Positions 41,545 through 49,941 are shown, counted from the first letter of the stretch. The stretch: DNA of 64,000 bases from Streptomyces finlayi (GCF_014216315.1 NZ_CP045702.1:3596001-3660000), one strand, 5' to 3'. Program-made: numbers and translations. The notes: generated by a model from the letters alone, not told the origin.

Positions 41545-42632
41545 GTCCAGGCGTCTTCGAGGTCCTTGGCGAAGAAGCCTTTGAGGACTCCGCCGGCGGT
41601 TCGGATGTTGCGGGAGCCGACGGGGTCGTTGTCGGCGGTCATGTACTCGCCGAGCATTTTGGAGAGGCGCCGGTTGTCGAGCGGTTTGCCGTTGAGGTCG
41701 GCCCACGGGGCGTCGTCGAGGGCGTTGAGCCGGTCGAGGATGGCGATGGTGGGCAGGCGGTCGACGCCGATCAGCACGTGGTCGCGCAGGTCGGTGAGGA
41801 GTCGAATGCCGAGACTGCCTTTGTCGTTGGTCCGTGAGGCTTCGACGAGGGTCACGCAGGCTTCGCGGGCCCGGCGGGGCCATTCACCCCCGGCGGCGTC
41901 CGCGATGGACAGCAGCCCTTCCCACACGTCGGCGGGGCGGTCGCTGACCCCTTCGGGCATCTCCGGCCAGGCGCCCGCCACCTTGTCGCTCGCCTGCTCG
42001 GCCCATGCTGCGAGGCGGTCGCGCAGGGCGTGCCCTTCCTGCTCGTGGATGCGGGCGCGGAAGGGTTCGATCGTCTCGTTCCTGGCCCGTCGTCGCATGC
42101 GGATGATGACGGCGCGGGTCAGGATCGTGTCCGGCAGTGAGCCGAGTCCGGCGACGGCCACGGCGGTGTACGAGGGGAACGGTGTGACGGTCTGGGTGTC
42201 ACCGACGCACCGGTAGGTGACCCCTGTGCGGCGGTGTCCGGCGTTGAGGAAGCCGCGGAGTTCCTCGTTGTCTCCGGCCTTGGGGCCGAACACGGTGTCG
42301 ATCTCGTCGAAGAGGATCGTGGGCCGACCGTCCGGACCGGACACAGCCCGGAAGAGCGCCGCGGCGGACGCGTTGACCGCGACCATCGGGCGCGGCACGA
42401 GCGTTTCCACGATCTCCAGTGCGCGACTCTTCCCGCTGCCCGGTTCCGGGGAGAGGAAGGCGAGGCGGGGGGTGGAGTCGAAGCAGTCGAGCATGTGGGC
42501 GTGCGCGTCCCACAGAGCGACCGCGACGTAGGCCGACTCGGTCGGGAAGATGTTGAACCGGCGGTGGAAGGCTTCCACCTCGTCGAGCAGGGCCGCGCCG
42601 TCGATGGGGCCCGTGGTCTTCTCTGCGGTCAT
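41469..42632 (-). CDS. DUF3631-family P-loop ATPase of the replication module
   Basis: 387 aa. Walker A FLSPEPGSGKSRALE (about 60-71), Walker B TILFDEIDTVFG (about 105-116), and a DUF3631-type C-terminal region (DAWTRY near the end). It starts 4 nt inside the upstream zinc-cluster gene, and lies two genes after the Prim-Pol. In AICEs this ATPase and the Prim-Pol together are thought to replicate the excised circle, acting as a helicase-like partner; that role is inferred. The last ~25 residues are encoded by the CCGCTAC repeat cluster. Confidence 0.8.
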   Translation of the reverse strand: MTAEKTTGPIDGAALLDEVEAFHRRFNIFPTESAYVAVALWDAHAHMLDCFDSTPRLAFLSPEPGSGKSRALEIVETLVPRPMVAVNASAAALFRAVSGPDGRPTILFDEIDTVFGPKAGDNEELRGFLNAGHRRTGVTYRCVGDTQTVTPFPSYTAVAVAGLGSLPDTILTRAVIIRMRRRARNETIEPFRARIHEQEGHALRDRLAAWAEQASDKVAGAWPEMPEGVSDRPADVWEGLLSIADAAGGEWPRRAREACVTLVEASRTNDKGSLGIRLLTDLRDHVLIGVDRLPTIAILDRLNALDDAPWADLNGKPLDNRRLSKMLGEYMTADNDPVGSRNIRTAGGVLKGFFAKDLEDAWTRYCPPSTPATSATALHPRSEPLNL

Positions 42633-42982
42633 GCGGCGGTCCTCCGGTGCTGCTCGGCGGCGTGGGGGCAGTGCCCGACGCGGACGCGGGTGTTGAGTTC
42701 GGTGACGGCCTTGCGGCCACGGGCCCGCTCGAAGTGGCCGCAGGTGCACAGCCAGTCGGCGACGGGAATCTCGTTCCGGTCGAGTCCCCGGATGTGGAGT
42801 CCGGGCTGGATGCCGGTGACATTGGCCGTGTGCGAGTCAGGGCGAAGGGCTGAAAGGACGGCCTGCCGGCCGACGACCTTCAGCGCACCATTGCCGGATG
42901 CGGCCGGGGCCGGTTCGGCGAGGCGGGGGCCGGTGGGCGGCGTGGGATGGCCTTCCAAGGGGGGACGGGGCGGGGTGCTCAT
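42629..42982 (-). CDS. Small zinc-cluster protein of the AICE replication module
   Basis: 117 aa. The C-terminal half has a conserved Cys/His pattern, WLCTCGHFERARG and then RVRVGHCPHAAEQH, likely one zinc site. The N-terminal half is Pro-rich and variable. It overlaps the Prim-Pol gene upstream (4 nt) and the DUF3631 gene downstream (4 nt). Similar small proteins accompany Prim-Pol in other Streptomyces elements; function unknown. Confidence 0.68.
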   Translation of the reverse strand: MSTPPRPPLEGHPTPPTGPRLAEPAPAASGNGALKVVGRQAVLSALRPDSHTANVTGIQPGLHIRGLDRNEIPVADWLCTCGHFERARGRKAVTELNTRVRVGHCPHAAEQHRRTAA

Positions 42983-43881
42983 GCCGCCACCCGGGGCCGG
43001 GCTGTGCGGATGGAGCTGTCCAGGGCGCTGCGGATCGTGGCGCGGCACTCGGCAACGGTGAGTCCCCGGTCCTCTCCTGCCGCTTGGAAGGCTTCTTCCA
43101 CCTCGTTCCGGGCGAGGTCGCCCCACGCCACGAAGCGCCCCACCTTGAAGGCGCACCGGTTGAGCGTGTTGTTGCCCTGCTTCTCCGGCGCCTTACGGAC
43201 CCGGTCACACTCCCGCTCCAGCGCCGCCCGCCCAGCACGACTGCCACTGACGACAGGCGCGACCAGCGGCCGGGCCGGTGCGGTGCGTGTCGGCTGGAGC
43301 AGCCCGAGCAGCCAGCCCGGCAGGCCTACGATCGGGGCAGGATCAACAACCTCGTACGGACCGGATGCTGTGGTGCTGCCCGCGGCGACGACGTAGCCGC
43401 CCCAGGCTCGCGTATCGACCAGAGGGGCGAGGGTGCCCGCTGTGTTCCCGAGCCGGATACCGAGAGGGGCGGTGAAGTACAGGTGGTGTCCGCCGCTCGC
43501 GGTCCGGGTCCGGTAGGTGGTGGGGACGGCCTGTCCGGCGCGCTCGCAGAGCGCCCCAAAGGTCGTCACGCCGCAAGGCGTGTCCGCACTGCTGTTGTGT
43601 TTGGGCATGTCGAGGTCGACGACGACCAGCCCGGACGGGCCGGTGGCGATGCCGATGTTGAACGGGCGATCAGCCCAGGCCCGGCGGATGCGGTCCGGGT
43701 CGGTGGTGGCCCGGTCCTCCCACTTGCGGTGACTACCCGAGCAGTCCCCGATCCCGGGGCACGCGGTCTCGCCGTGGAGGGCGGGGCGCTTGTCGGCGGG
43801 CCGGAGCGGGAAGACGTGCCAGCCGCGCTCAGCGGCCTGTAACGCTGCGGAGAGCAGCGCGGATCGTGCTTGATGGGTCAT
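42979..43881 (-). CDS. Bifunctional DNA primase/polymerase (Prim-Pol)
   Basis: 300 aa. The Prim-Pol catalytic pattern is present: the acidic DxD in LVVVDLDMP (Asp89, Asp91) and the His motif SGGHHLYF (about 129-136). LSAALQAAERGWHVFPLRP is the typical N-terminus. It should synthesise primers and extend them during replication of the excised element. First gene of a three-gene overlapping block. The upstream 43882-44177 carries repeats and no gene. Confidence 0.92.
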   Translation of the reverse strand: MTHQARSALLSAALQAAERGWHVFPLRPADKRPALHGETACPGIGDCSGSHRKWEDRATTDPDRIRRAWADRPFNIGIATGPSGLVVVDLDMPKHNSSADTPCGVTTFGALCERAGQAVPTTYRTRTASGGHHLYFTAPLGIRLGNTAGTLAPLVDTRAWGGYVVAAGSTTASGPYEVVDPAPIVGLPGWLLGLLQPTRTAPARPLVAPVVSGSRAGRAALERECDRVRKAPEKQGNNTLNRCAFKVGRFVAWGDLARNEVEEAFQAAGEDRGLTVAECRATIRSALDSSIRTARPRVAA

Positions 43882-44002
43882 GCTGGGTGTCTCCAGTTCT
43901 CTGGATTGCTGGACGAGAGCGGCCCCGGTTCTTGGTCGGATGGGGGCCGCTCTCGGTGTTGAAACGGGGCTGTGGAGGGGTGTGGGCTGGTGGCCCGCAC
44001 CC

Positions 44003-44182
44003 CCCTCTACCTGCCTTACCTTGCAGGTCAGAGCCCCTTACCTCCCCCGCTACCGGGGTAAAGGGACCCCTCTACTTCCGAGCCGGTGCCGGATGGTGCC
44101 GACGGGGCCCGGAGAGGGGTGGTTCGGGGGTGTGGGAAGTGGGGTCCCCCTCTACCCGCGGGCGGTGGGGTCCCCCTCTACC
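44003..44182. repeat. CCCCTCTAC repeats upstream of the Prim-Pol gene
   Basis: CCCCTCTAC occurs at about 44003, 44068, 44154 and 44173. The last two lie in near-identical repeats (GTGGGGTCCCCCTCTACCCG). The rest of 43882-44177 has no gene. TTGCAGGTCAGAGCC at 44021 is part of a motif repeated in the element. Confidence 0.6.
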
Positions 44183-46316
44183 CGTGGGCGAGGAGGATCT
44201 CGGCGGGGACGGCCGCTTCGATGTCGCGGCGCTGGTATCCGGCGGCGTTGGTGCCGGAGATCTTGACTTGCTTGCTGGTGCGCTTGACGCCGGCCGCTTC
44301 CAGTTCAGCGGCGAGGCGTTCGGCGTTGAAGTCGCCGTAGACGTCCTCGTCGAGGTTCACAAGACCGGCGAGGAGGTCGGTGGTGAACATGCGCGGGGAG
44401 TGGCGCATGACTTCGAGTGCGTCGGAGAGGATCGGCGGGAGCTTGACGCCGGACGCGTCGGCGGCGGCGGTGACGTCCCCGGCGGCGTCGCCGGTGAGCT
44501 GTCCTGCGGCCTGCCGTAGTGTCCGGCCTTTCTGGCACAGGGCCGCGAAGCCGGTGCCGTCGAGGTAGTCGGCGCGGACGGTGACGTAGGAGGCGGGCCC
44601 TGTGACGAGAACACCGGTGCCGACGTGGTCTTCGGACAGGACGGATGCGTCGGCGCCCTGGGCGGCCTTGCCCTTGCCGAGGACCATGTCGCTGCTGGCC
44701 CGGTCGACGACCTGGGTGGAGTACCGCAGGGTGATGATCTCGCGCAGCTTGGTGGGCACGCTGTCCGCGTCGGGGCGCTGGGATGCGAAGTTGGACACGA
44801 ACCCTGCGGCCGGGCCGCGCCTTGCGATGCGGCACAGGTCGTTGATGACTTGCTCGCGGTCCTCGCGCTCCATCGCGGTGAAGTACTCCTGCAGTTCGTC
44901 GATGGTGACGAAGATGACGGGCAGGTTGTACCGCTGGACGATGTCCGGTGTCAGTTTGCCCTCGGGGCAGATGGAGGTGGGGAGTTCCCGCAGGATCGCG
45001 AACCGGCGTTCCATCTCCCCCAGCAGTTCGGCCAGCATGGCCTTGAGCGCTTCGATCGCGTCGTCCTCGGCGCCCATGACCAGGCGGTGGGCGACGGCCC
45101 GCATGGGCATCCAGTCCGCACCGCCCTTGCCGTCCGCGACGTAGTGCCGCACATAGGCGTCCAGCAGACCAGCCGCGGTCATGAGGCGCTGCGTGAACGT
45201 CTTGCCCCGGCGGGGCAGGCCACCGAAGAACATCGACTGCCACATGACGGGGACTTCGATGCGGTTGCCGCGGGCGTCCTGGCCGAACGGGATCGGGTCC
45301 CAGATGGAGAACCTTTCCGCCGTGGCGAACGGGGAGGGGTTCGGCTTGCCCAGGTAGGGGTCATCATCCGCGACCCACATGGACACGCGGCCGGCGTTGC
45401 CGCCCTTGGCCGCGCGGACGCGGGACATGATGACCTGGATTTCATCGACCCCGAGTTCCTGGGCGATGACTTCCCGCTTGGCCAGCACGTCGGACGCGGT
45501 CTTGCCGCCGCCCCGGGGGAGGTCGAAGATCACGGCCCAGCCGCGGCCGTCACGGACCGGACCCATCGAGCAAGACACCCGGGGAGCGTCCTTCTCGTCC
45601 TCGGAAGCCCGGCCGCTTTTCAGGAGGCCGGCCGCCCGCAGCGCGTCGTTGAGCTGGGTCGCGGACATGTCCACCCGCAGCGGCGGGGCGCCCTGGTCGA
45701 GGAGGCGGGTTTCCTTGCCACGGCCGAGGTAGGCGAGCGGGGTGACGACGGACCCGGCGATACCGGCTTGCAGTATCGGATCGGCCAGCATGACGCCGAC
45801 CGTGGCGGCGGCGACACCGACCGCCGCGGCACCGAACCTCCAACGGCGGGTGCGGGTGCGGTTGTAGTGAGCGGCCTGGAGACGCGCGGCCAGGTCGATG
45901 TCCTCGGGCTTGACCTTGATCTGTGCCCGCAGTGCCTTGACGGTCGCACTGTGGTCCTGCGCGGACAGGGTCGGCCACAGTCCCACGGCCGCCCGGAAGA
46001 ACCCCCGCGCTGCCAACAGGACGGTTTTGACAAGGTACTTCGGAACGCGGAGACCGTGGTACTGCGTGTGCCACCACGTCATCCGTGCCAGCGCAGCACT
46101 GTTGGCCTTGATGGACGCCGCGGACCGGGCCCACGCGGGCAGGACCGGTGCGTCGGGCACGCTCAGCCAGTCGGCCAGCGGATTGTCCGCCCGGTCGACC
46201 GCCTCGACCACCGGTGCTTCCGTGCTGTCGGTGGCGGTCGGGTCGGGGGTGGTGGGTTCCTTGACGAGGGTGAGGGAGGGGCGGGTGCCGACCGTGTCGG
46301 CGAGGATCTCGGTCAT
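44178..46316 (-). CDS. TraB/FtsK-type DNA translocase (conjugal transfer)
   Basis: 712 aa. Two central membrane helices (about 170-205, GAAAVGVAAATVGVMLADPI) are followed by the ATPase domain. Walker A is FFGGLPRRGKTFTQR (about 363) and Walker B VIFVTIDELQEY (about 470). In Streptomyces a single FtsK-like TraB hexamer moves double-stranded DNA between mycelial cells, so this is the transfer motor. A second P-loop-like LPRGGGKT occurs near residue 270. The C-terminal winged-helix region (KRTSKQVKISGTNAAGYQRRDI) would recognise clt repeats. Confidence 0.9.
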   Translation of the reverse strand: MTEILADTVGTRPSLTLVKEPTTPDPTATDSTEAPVVEAVDRADNPLADWLSVPDAPVLPAWARSAASIKANSAALARMTWWHTQYHGLRVPKYLVKTVLLAARGFFRAAVGLWPTLSAQDHSATVKALRAQIKVKPEDIDLAARLQAAHYNRTRTRRWRFGAAAVGVAAATVGVMLADPILQAGIAGSVVTPLAYLGRGKETRLLDQGAPPLRVDMSATQLNDALRAAGLLKSGRASEDEKDAPRVSCSMGPVRDGRGWAVIFDLPRGGGKTASDVLAKREVIAQELGVDEIQVIMSRVRAAKGGNAGRVSMWVADDDPYLGKPNPSPFATAERFSIWDPIPFGQDARGNRIEVPVMWQSMFFGGLPRRGKTFTQRLMTAAGLLDAYVRHYVADGKGGADWMPMRAVAHRLVMGAEDDAIEALKAMLAELLGEMERRFAILRELPTSICPEGKLTPDIVQRYNLPVIFVTIDELQEYFTAMEREDREQVINDLCRIARRGPAAGFVSNFASQRPDADSVPTKLREIITLRYSTQVVDRASSDMVLGKGKAAQGADASVLSEDHVGTGVLVTGPASYVTVRADYLDGTGFAALCQKGRTLRQAAGQLTGDAAGDVTAAADASGVKLPPILSDALEVMRHSPRMFTTDLLAGLVNLDEDVYGDFNAERLAAELEAAGVKRTSKQVKISGTNAAGYQRRDIEAAVPAEILLAHG

Positions 46317-46403
46317 GCTGGGTGCTCCTGCTGCTCGGTTGGGTGGTCAGGGGCACGGGGCGGCCGGTCTGCCTGGCCGGGTGACGGCCGCCCCGTGGCG
46401 AAG

Positions 46404-46730
46404 TCAGCTGTTCTCGGCGCGGTGGTAGGCGCGCTCGGCACGGCGCAGGTGCTTCTCCGCGTCGCGCAACGCGTCCTTGGCGGCGGACCGGTCCGGCCCC
46501 CACTTGCTGGCCCTCACCGCGGCCTTGGCGGCGGCCACGGTGTCGCGGGCGGTCTCCTGCTGCCGCAGCAACGCGGCCAGTTCCCGGGCGCCCCGTTCCT
46601 TGGCGACCGCGTCGATCTCGTGCATGCGGGCGGTGACCCTGGGGTCGAGGTTGTCGCCCATGGACTGGTGGAAGCCCTTGCGGAACAGGCGGCCACGTTC
46701 GCGGGACTCGGCGCGGGTGTAGCTGTGCAT
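46404..46730 (-). CDS. Small coiled-coil protein, unknown function
   Basis: 108 aa, Arg/Ala/Glu-rich and almost entirely helical (LLRQQETARDTVAAAKAAVR, DALRDAEKHLRRAERAYHR). No family recognised. It is in the transfer operon between the TraB gene and a membrane protein; such small proteins are often called spread proteins in related elements. Confidence 0.6.
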   Translation of the reverse strand: MHSYTRAESRERGRLFRKGFHQSMGDNLDPRVTARMHEIDAVAKERGARELAALLRQQETARDTVAAAKAAVRASKWGPDRSAAKDALRDAEKHLRRAERAYHRAENS

Positions 46731-46808
46731 GTCGGGTTCCTCCCTCGTGCGGGCCGGTCTGTCCGGTCCTCCACCCGCCCGGTACGAGACCGGACGGACA
46801 GGGGCCCG

Positions 46809-47183
46809 TCAGCGACGGCGCCTCGCACGGCTCACAGACTTCGCGGCGGCCTTGCCCTCCGAGCCGCCGATCGACTTCACGACCGTGACCACGCCCCAGG
46901 CCATGACAGCGGCGAGGAACGCGAGCAGGGCGAGGTTCGCGGCGATCGCGGTGAGGACACCGACCAGCAGCGGACCGAAGTACACGCCGGCCGCGACCGC
47001 CCCGGCACCGACGCCGGAACCGAGGGCGATGCGTTGGACCGTGCGGTCGGGCGGGGCCTGGTGGATGTGCTGGTGAACGATCTGCGGGGCGGCCTGCTGG
47101 ATGGGCGAAGATGCCTGGTCGGCGTAGGTGTAGGTGCCGTCCGGAAGACGGACGACAGCGGCGGGGACGGGCAACGAATCCAT
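46809..47183 (-). CDS. Small membrane protein of the transfer operon
   Basis: 124 aa. A hydrophilic start (VRLPDGTYTYADQASSPIQQ) is followed by two membrane helices (GSGVGAGAVAAGVYFGPLLV, TAIAANLALLAFLAAVMAWG) and a basic tail. This resembles Spd-type membrane proteins that spread conjugated DNA along hyphae. Function inferred from position. Confidence 0.65.
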   Translation of the reverse strand: MDSLPVPAAVVRLPDGTYTYADQASSPIQQAAPQIVHQHIHQAPPDRTVQRIALGSGVGAGAVAAGVYFGPLLVGVLTAIAANLALLAFLAAVMAWGVVTVVKSIGGSEGKAAAKSVSRARRRR

Positions 47184-47218
47184 GGTCTTCCCTTACGCAG
47201 GGCCGCTAAGGTCGCGGC

Positions 47219-47380
47219 ATGGGGGGACTGGACGTCAAGCTGCGGCTGAAGCCGTGCAAGTGGTGCAAGCGGCCGATCAAGCAGCGTCGCTGGTGGCGAC
47301 CGAAGCGGTACTGCAACCAGTGGCACCAGGCGAAGTACCGGGCCGTGCACCTGGTCGCTAACGTGCTGGACAGCTTCTAA
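47219..47380 (+). CDS. Tiny zinc-finger-like protein on the opposite strand
   Basis: 53 aa: LKLRLKPCKWCKRPIKQ-like start (actual KLRLKPCKWCKRPIKQ), then RWWRPKRYCNQWHQAKYR. A CxxC pair followed by C and H gives a plausible single zinc site in a very basic protein (Lys/Arg/Trp-rich). It starts 35 bp from the divergent membrane-protein gene, is the only plus-strand gene in this part of the element, and its stop meets the end of the next minus-strand gene. TAAGGT precedes the ATG. Likely nucleic-acid binding; inference only. Confidence 0.62.
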   Translation: MGGLDVKLRLKPCKWCKRPIKQRRWWRPKRYCNQWHQAKYRAVHLVANVLDSF

Positions 47381-47712
47381 GCGCCCGGCTCGGCACCGTC
47401 GGAGCAGGGCACGCACATGCCGAGCGAGCGCGGGATGCAGTACCCGGCGTCATAGCGGCAGTTAGGGCAGGTCCGGCGAGCCGCCATGGCCTTGGCCAGG
47501 GCGCTGGCACGGCCCGGGGTCATAGGCCGGACCGGTTTGGCCCGGTCGATGCGGTAGAGGTAGGCGACCAGCGGTCCCCGGCGACGGCGGGGCCGCTGAA
47601 GCTCAGCTACGACGTCCTGCCCGCCGGGCCGCAGCCCGAGGGCTCGAAGTTGCCGCCGGGTCGCGTAGCCGTCCGGGGCGAGGCGCCACCGGTAGGTAGG
47701 CAGCGCACCCAT
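47377..47712 (-). CDS. RRQ-motif zinc-binding protein
   Basis: 111 aa. The N-terminus YATRRQLRALGLRPGGQDVVA and the C-terminal Cys-rich end RTCPNCRYDAGYCIPRSLGMCVPC are a recurrent combination in Streptomyces mobile elements (RRQRL-motif zinc-binding proteins). It shares one base with the upstream DUF2637 stop (TGATG). Function unknown; nucleic-acid binding is likely from the ribbon. Confidence 0.75.
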   Translation of the reverse strand: MGALPTYRWRLAPDGYATRRQLRALGLRPGGQDVVAELQRPRRRRGPLVAYLYRIDRAKPVRPMTPGRASALAKAMAARRTCPNCRYDAGYCIPRSLGMCVPCSDGAEPGA

Positions 47713-48560
47713 CAGGCAACCGCCTCGTCCGGCACGGTGGTCCGCTCGGCGCGCAGGGTCTCGCGCAGCACGCGGGCCTTGGCAGCGGAGGTGTGGACCG
47801 CCTTGCGGATCGCTTCGCCGGTCAGTTCCTCGACCGGCCAGTCGGCGGTAGCCGACCGGGCTTCGGTCAGAAGCTGGTCGGCGGTGCGGACCGGTCGGCT
47901 CGACCGGGCGACGTCCGGTACCCGACCGGTCGCCCGACGAGGCCGGGTCGACTCCGCTGCGAGCGCACCGACCGGTACCAGCCCGGCCGAGGGAAGTTCC
48001 TCGACCGGTTCCGGCGCCGGAAGCGCGGGCGGAACGTCGACCGGTGCCACAGGGGCGGGGGTCGACTCTCGCAGGTCAGAGGTAGACCGATTTACGGTCG
48101 TCTCTGTCGTTTCCTCCGCAATTGCGGGTTCGGTCGGTTGGTGGTGCAGGACCTTCGCGACGAGGTCGGAGCCGAAGTAGATCGACCCGACCGGCAGCGA
48201 CGTGGCGAGCAGGACCAGGGCCCAGTTAGCGGGGTCCCAGTCGGCCAGTCGACCCCAGTCGACCGACTTGCTGTGCAGCTCGGGAACGAGACCGTGAACG
48301 TAGTTGAGGACGAGCGAGGCCAGCGTGTAAGCAGCCAGCACCCGCAGCGCGAACCGGCGTGCGTCCCCAGTCAGTACGAGCGTGGCTACCAGAGCGAGGG
48401 CCATGAGGCCATCGACGACGAACGGGTAGAGCAGCGCGGCCGTGCTGTCCGCGCCGGTCGCGGTGGCGACGTCCCGCAGAGCGTTCCACGACACCCGGAA
48501 CGCCATGGCCACGACCGCGACCAACGCGAGAACGAGCAGCGTCTTACCGGTGCGGTTCAT
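47712..48560 (-). CDS. DUF2637 (SpdA-like) spread membrane protein
   Basis: 282 aa. Four N-terminal membrane helices (TLLVLALVAVVAMAFRVSWN, ALLYPFVVDGLMALALVATL, FALRVLAAYTLASLVLNYV, NWALVLLATSLPVGSIYFG) match DUF2637. The hydrophilic C-terminal half carries a helical WPVEELTGEAIRKAVHTSAAK domain of HTH-like character. In related plasmids such proteins help spread DNA after transfer. It is coupled to neighbours on both sides by 1-4 nt overlaps. Confidence 0.85.
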   Translation of the reverse strand: MNRTGKTLLVLALVAVVAMAFRVSWNALRDVATATGADSTAALLYPFVVDGLMALALVATLVLTGDARRFALRVLAAYTLASLVLNYVHGLVPELHSKSVDWGRLADWDPANWALVLLATSLPVGSIYFGSDLVAKVLHHQPTEPAIAEETTETTVNRSTSDLRESTPAPVAPVDVPPALPAPEPVEELPSAGLVPVGALAAESTRPRRATGRVPDVARSSRPVRTADQLLTEARSATADWPVEELTGEAIRKAVHTSAAKARVLRETLRAERTTVPDEAVA

Positions 48561-48883
48561 GCCACACCGCCGTCCAGCGGCAGGACCTCGGCCCCCGCCG
48601 AGAGCGACACCCGCACCGGATGCGGGTGGTACTCCGGACCGGTGTCCTCCGCCCACTCCCACTCGGCCCCGTCGACAAGGACGAACCCGAGGGACGCGAG
48701 AACAGCCTCGCGCTCCTCGATGCTCGGGACCTCCGTGGACTTGGGCCAGGTGTGGACCGGCCAGTCACTGACCCGGCCAGCCATGGCCACGTACAGCTGC
48801 CAGCACGGGCCGGTGGTGCGCTGCGGTGCGGTCGTGCCGCAGCAGCGCAACCCCAGCCGCGCCCTCAACATGCGCCCGCTCAT
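48557..48883 (-). CDS. Small AICE-associated protein (DUF6303-like)
   Basis: 108 aa. WQLYVAMAGRVSDWPVHTWP and LASLGFVLVDGAEWEWAED are features I associate with the DUF6303 group of Streptomyces elements; the assignment is from memory. The N-terminus has a CC pair (LRCCGTT). It starts 4 nt inside the small membrane protein gene and ends 4 nt inside the DUF2637 gene. Function unknown. Confidence 0.68.
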   Translation of the reverse strand: MSGRMLRARLGLRCCGTTAPQRTTGPCWQLYVAMAGRVSDWPVHTWPKSTEVPSIEEREAVLASLGFVLVDGAEWEWAEDTGPEYHPHPVRVSLSAGAEVLPLDGGVA

Positions 48884-49080
48884 GCCGCACCGCCCCGCCG
48901 CGCCCGGCTGTAGAGCACCCAGCCGGTGACCTGGACGAGCCCGCCGCCGGCAGACAGAAAGCGCCACGCCGGATCGCCCGTCACGAACGCCACAACCGAC
49001 CCGGCGACCGTCACGAAGATGCCGACGAACAGGAGCACAAGCGAAGTGCGCAGGGAAGCGAAAGCGAGGTTCGCGCTCAT
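48880..49080 (-). CDS. Two-helix small membrane protein
   Basis: 66 aa with two membrane helices (TSLVLLFVGIFVTVAGSVVA, FLSAGGGLVQVTGWVLY). It overlaps both neighbours by 4 nt. Probably another spread-type membrane component. Confidence 0.65.
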   Translation of the reverse strand: MSANLAFASLRTSLVLLFVGIFVTVAGSVVAFVTGDPAWRFLSAGGGLVQVTGWVLYSRARRGGAA

Positions 49081-49343
49081 GCCGCACCGCCCGTCAGGGG
49101 CATCGCGGCACGGTTGGTGACGTCGCGGCGGGCGGCCAGCACCCGGTTGCGGGCCCGGCGGATACGCCGCTCGTCCAGTTCGGTGGGCGTGCGGTCGATG
49201 GTCATGATCTGCGCGTCCAGCATGTCGACGTCCGCCAGAATGACGGGCATCTCCAGCTCGATCGCGTCCAGCTCAGCGGCCGACGGCTCCATATCGAGCG
49301 AAGCGGCCGTAACAAGGGCCTGAAGTGCAGCGATGGTCTTCAT
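49077..49343 (-). CDS. Small helical protein (DUF6284-like), first gene of transfer operon
   Basis: 88 aa: KTIAALQALVTAASLDMEPS, ELEMPVILADVDMLDAQIM and DRTPTELDERRIRRARNRVL. I associate this with DUF6284 of Streptomyces elements, from memory. GAGGAG lies about 10 nt before the ATG. It opens a run of overlapping minus-strand genes extending to int. The predicted promoter is about 460 bp upstream. Confidence 0.66.
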   Translation of the reverse strand: MKTIAALQALVTAASLDMEPSAAELDAIELEMPVILADVDMLDAQIMTIDRTPTELDERRIRRARNRVLAARRDVTNRAAMPLTGGAA

Positions 49344-49379
49344 GGGTCGTTTACTCCTCGCGGTGGGACGGCCCGAAAT

Positions 49380-49409
49380 GAGGCCCCGGTGTTTGCCCAC
49401 CGGGGCCTC
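49380..49409. other. Hairpin in the transfer-operon leader
   Basis: GAGGCCCCGGTG pairs with CACCGGGGCCTC, about 37 nt before the first gene of the operon. It has no good T-run on the minus strand, so it may be an attenuator or RNA structure. The leader 49410-49805 shows no convincing gene. Confidence 0.45.
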
Positions 49410-49805
49410 TTGCCGTCTGGGGTCGTTCGTGGACTACGAGCGACCGCGGCGACCCGGCACCGCAGCCCGCCGAAGAGGCGGGCCCGAATGCCGGGCACCG
49501 TGAGCGCTGGTGCTTCGGTTCTCCGATTCGCACGGCGCTGCTCGTTCCGGGGAGATCCGAAATCCCGGAAGTCTGAGGTCGCAGCTTCGAAGGTGTGCCG
49601 TGCGGTTCTTTGGAGCCGATGGCGTGTCCCCCATCTGGGGTGTGGGGCCCGGTTGTGACTCCGGGCCCGGTCTCGATCGGCTGGTCTCCACTCGCCTCGG
49701 CCGGAACGGTCACGGCCCCCGTACTGCGGTGGATCACGCTGTGGAGTTGTGCGCGACGCAATCGGCCCTCTCCGAAAGTTCCGGATGGGCGATGGCCACA
49801 CCTGA

Positions 49806-49834
49806 AGACTGGACCGGTGGACCGGTCCAGTCAA
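49806..49834 (-). promoter_or_regulatory. Transfer-operon promoter with operator in the spacer
   Basis: On the minus strand TTGACT (49834-49829) is followed after exactly 17 bp by CAGTCT (49811-49806). The spacer is the palindrome GACTGGACCGG-TGGA-CCGGTCCAGTC (49807-49832). A bound repressor here would block the promoter. The same sequence occurs near the gntR start and in the gntR terminator. Confidence 0.6.
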
Positions 49835-49897
49835 GCGATGAATTCGGAGTTGAAAGGCTTCCGTTCAGGAAACAGCAGGTCAGGGTGCCTAACAGGT

Positions 49898-49941
49898 CAT
49901 CAAAAAAGCTGGACCGGCGGACCGGTCCAGCTTTTTTGATG
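49898..49941 (-). terminator. gntR terminator embedding the operator palindrome
   Basis: A 20-bp perfect stem (from CATCAAAAAAGCTGGACCGG to its complement) around CGGA, 17 nt past the gntR stop, with an A-run/T-run for termination in both directions. Its core CTGGACCGG-CGGA-CCGGTCCAG differs from the promoter operator at one base. Confidence 0.85.

Noticed and set aside
43866..44519. 217-codon plus-strand frame upstream of Prim-Pol
   Set aside because: Gly/Trp-rich translation of repeat DNA running antisense into TraB; not a gene.
49351..49761. 136-codon minus-strand frame from a TTG start in the transfer-operon leader
   Set aside because: A GGAGAGGG precedes it, but the translation is Pro/Gly/Arg/Ser-rich without a domain, and overlapping frames look equally good.
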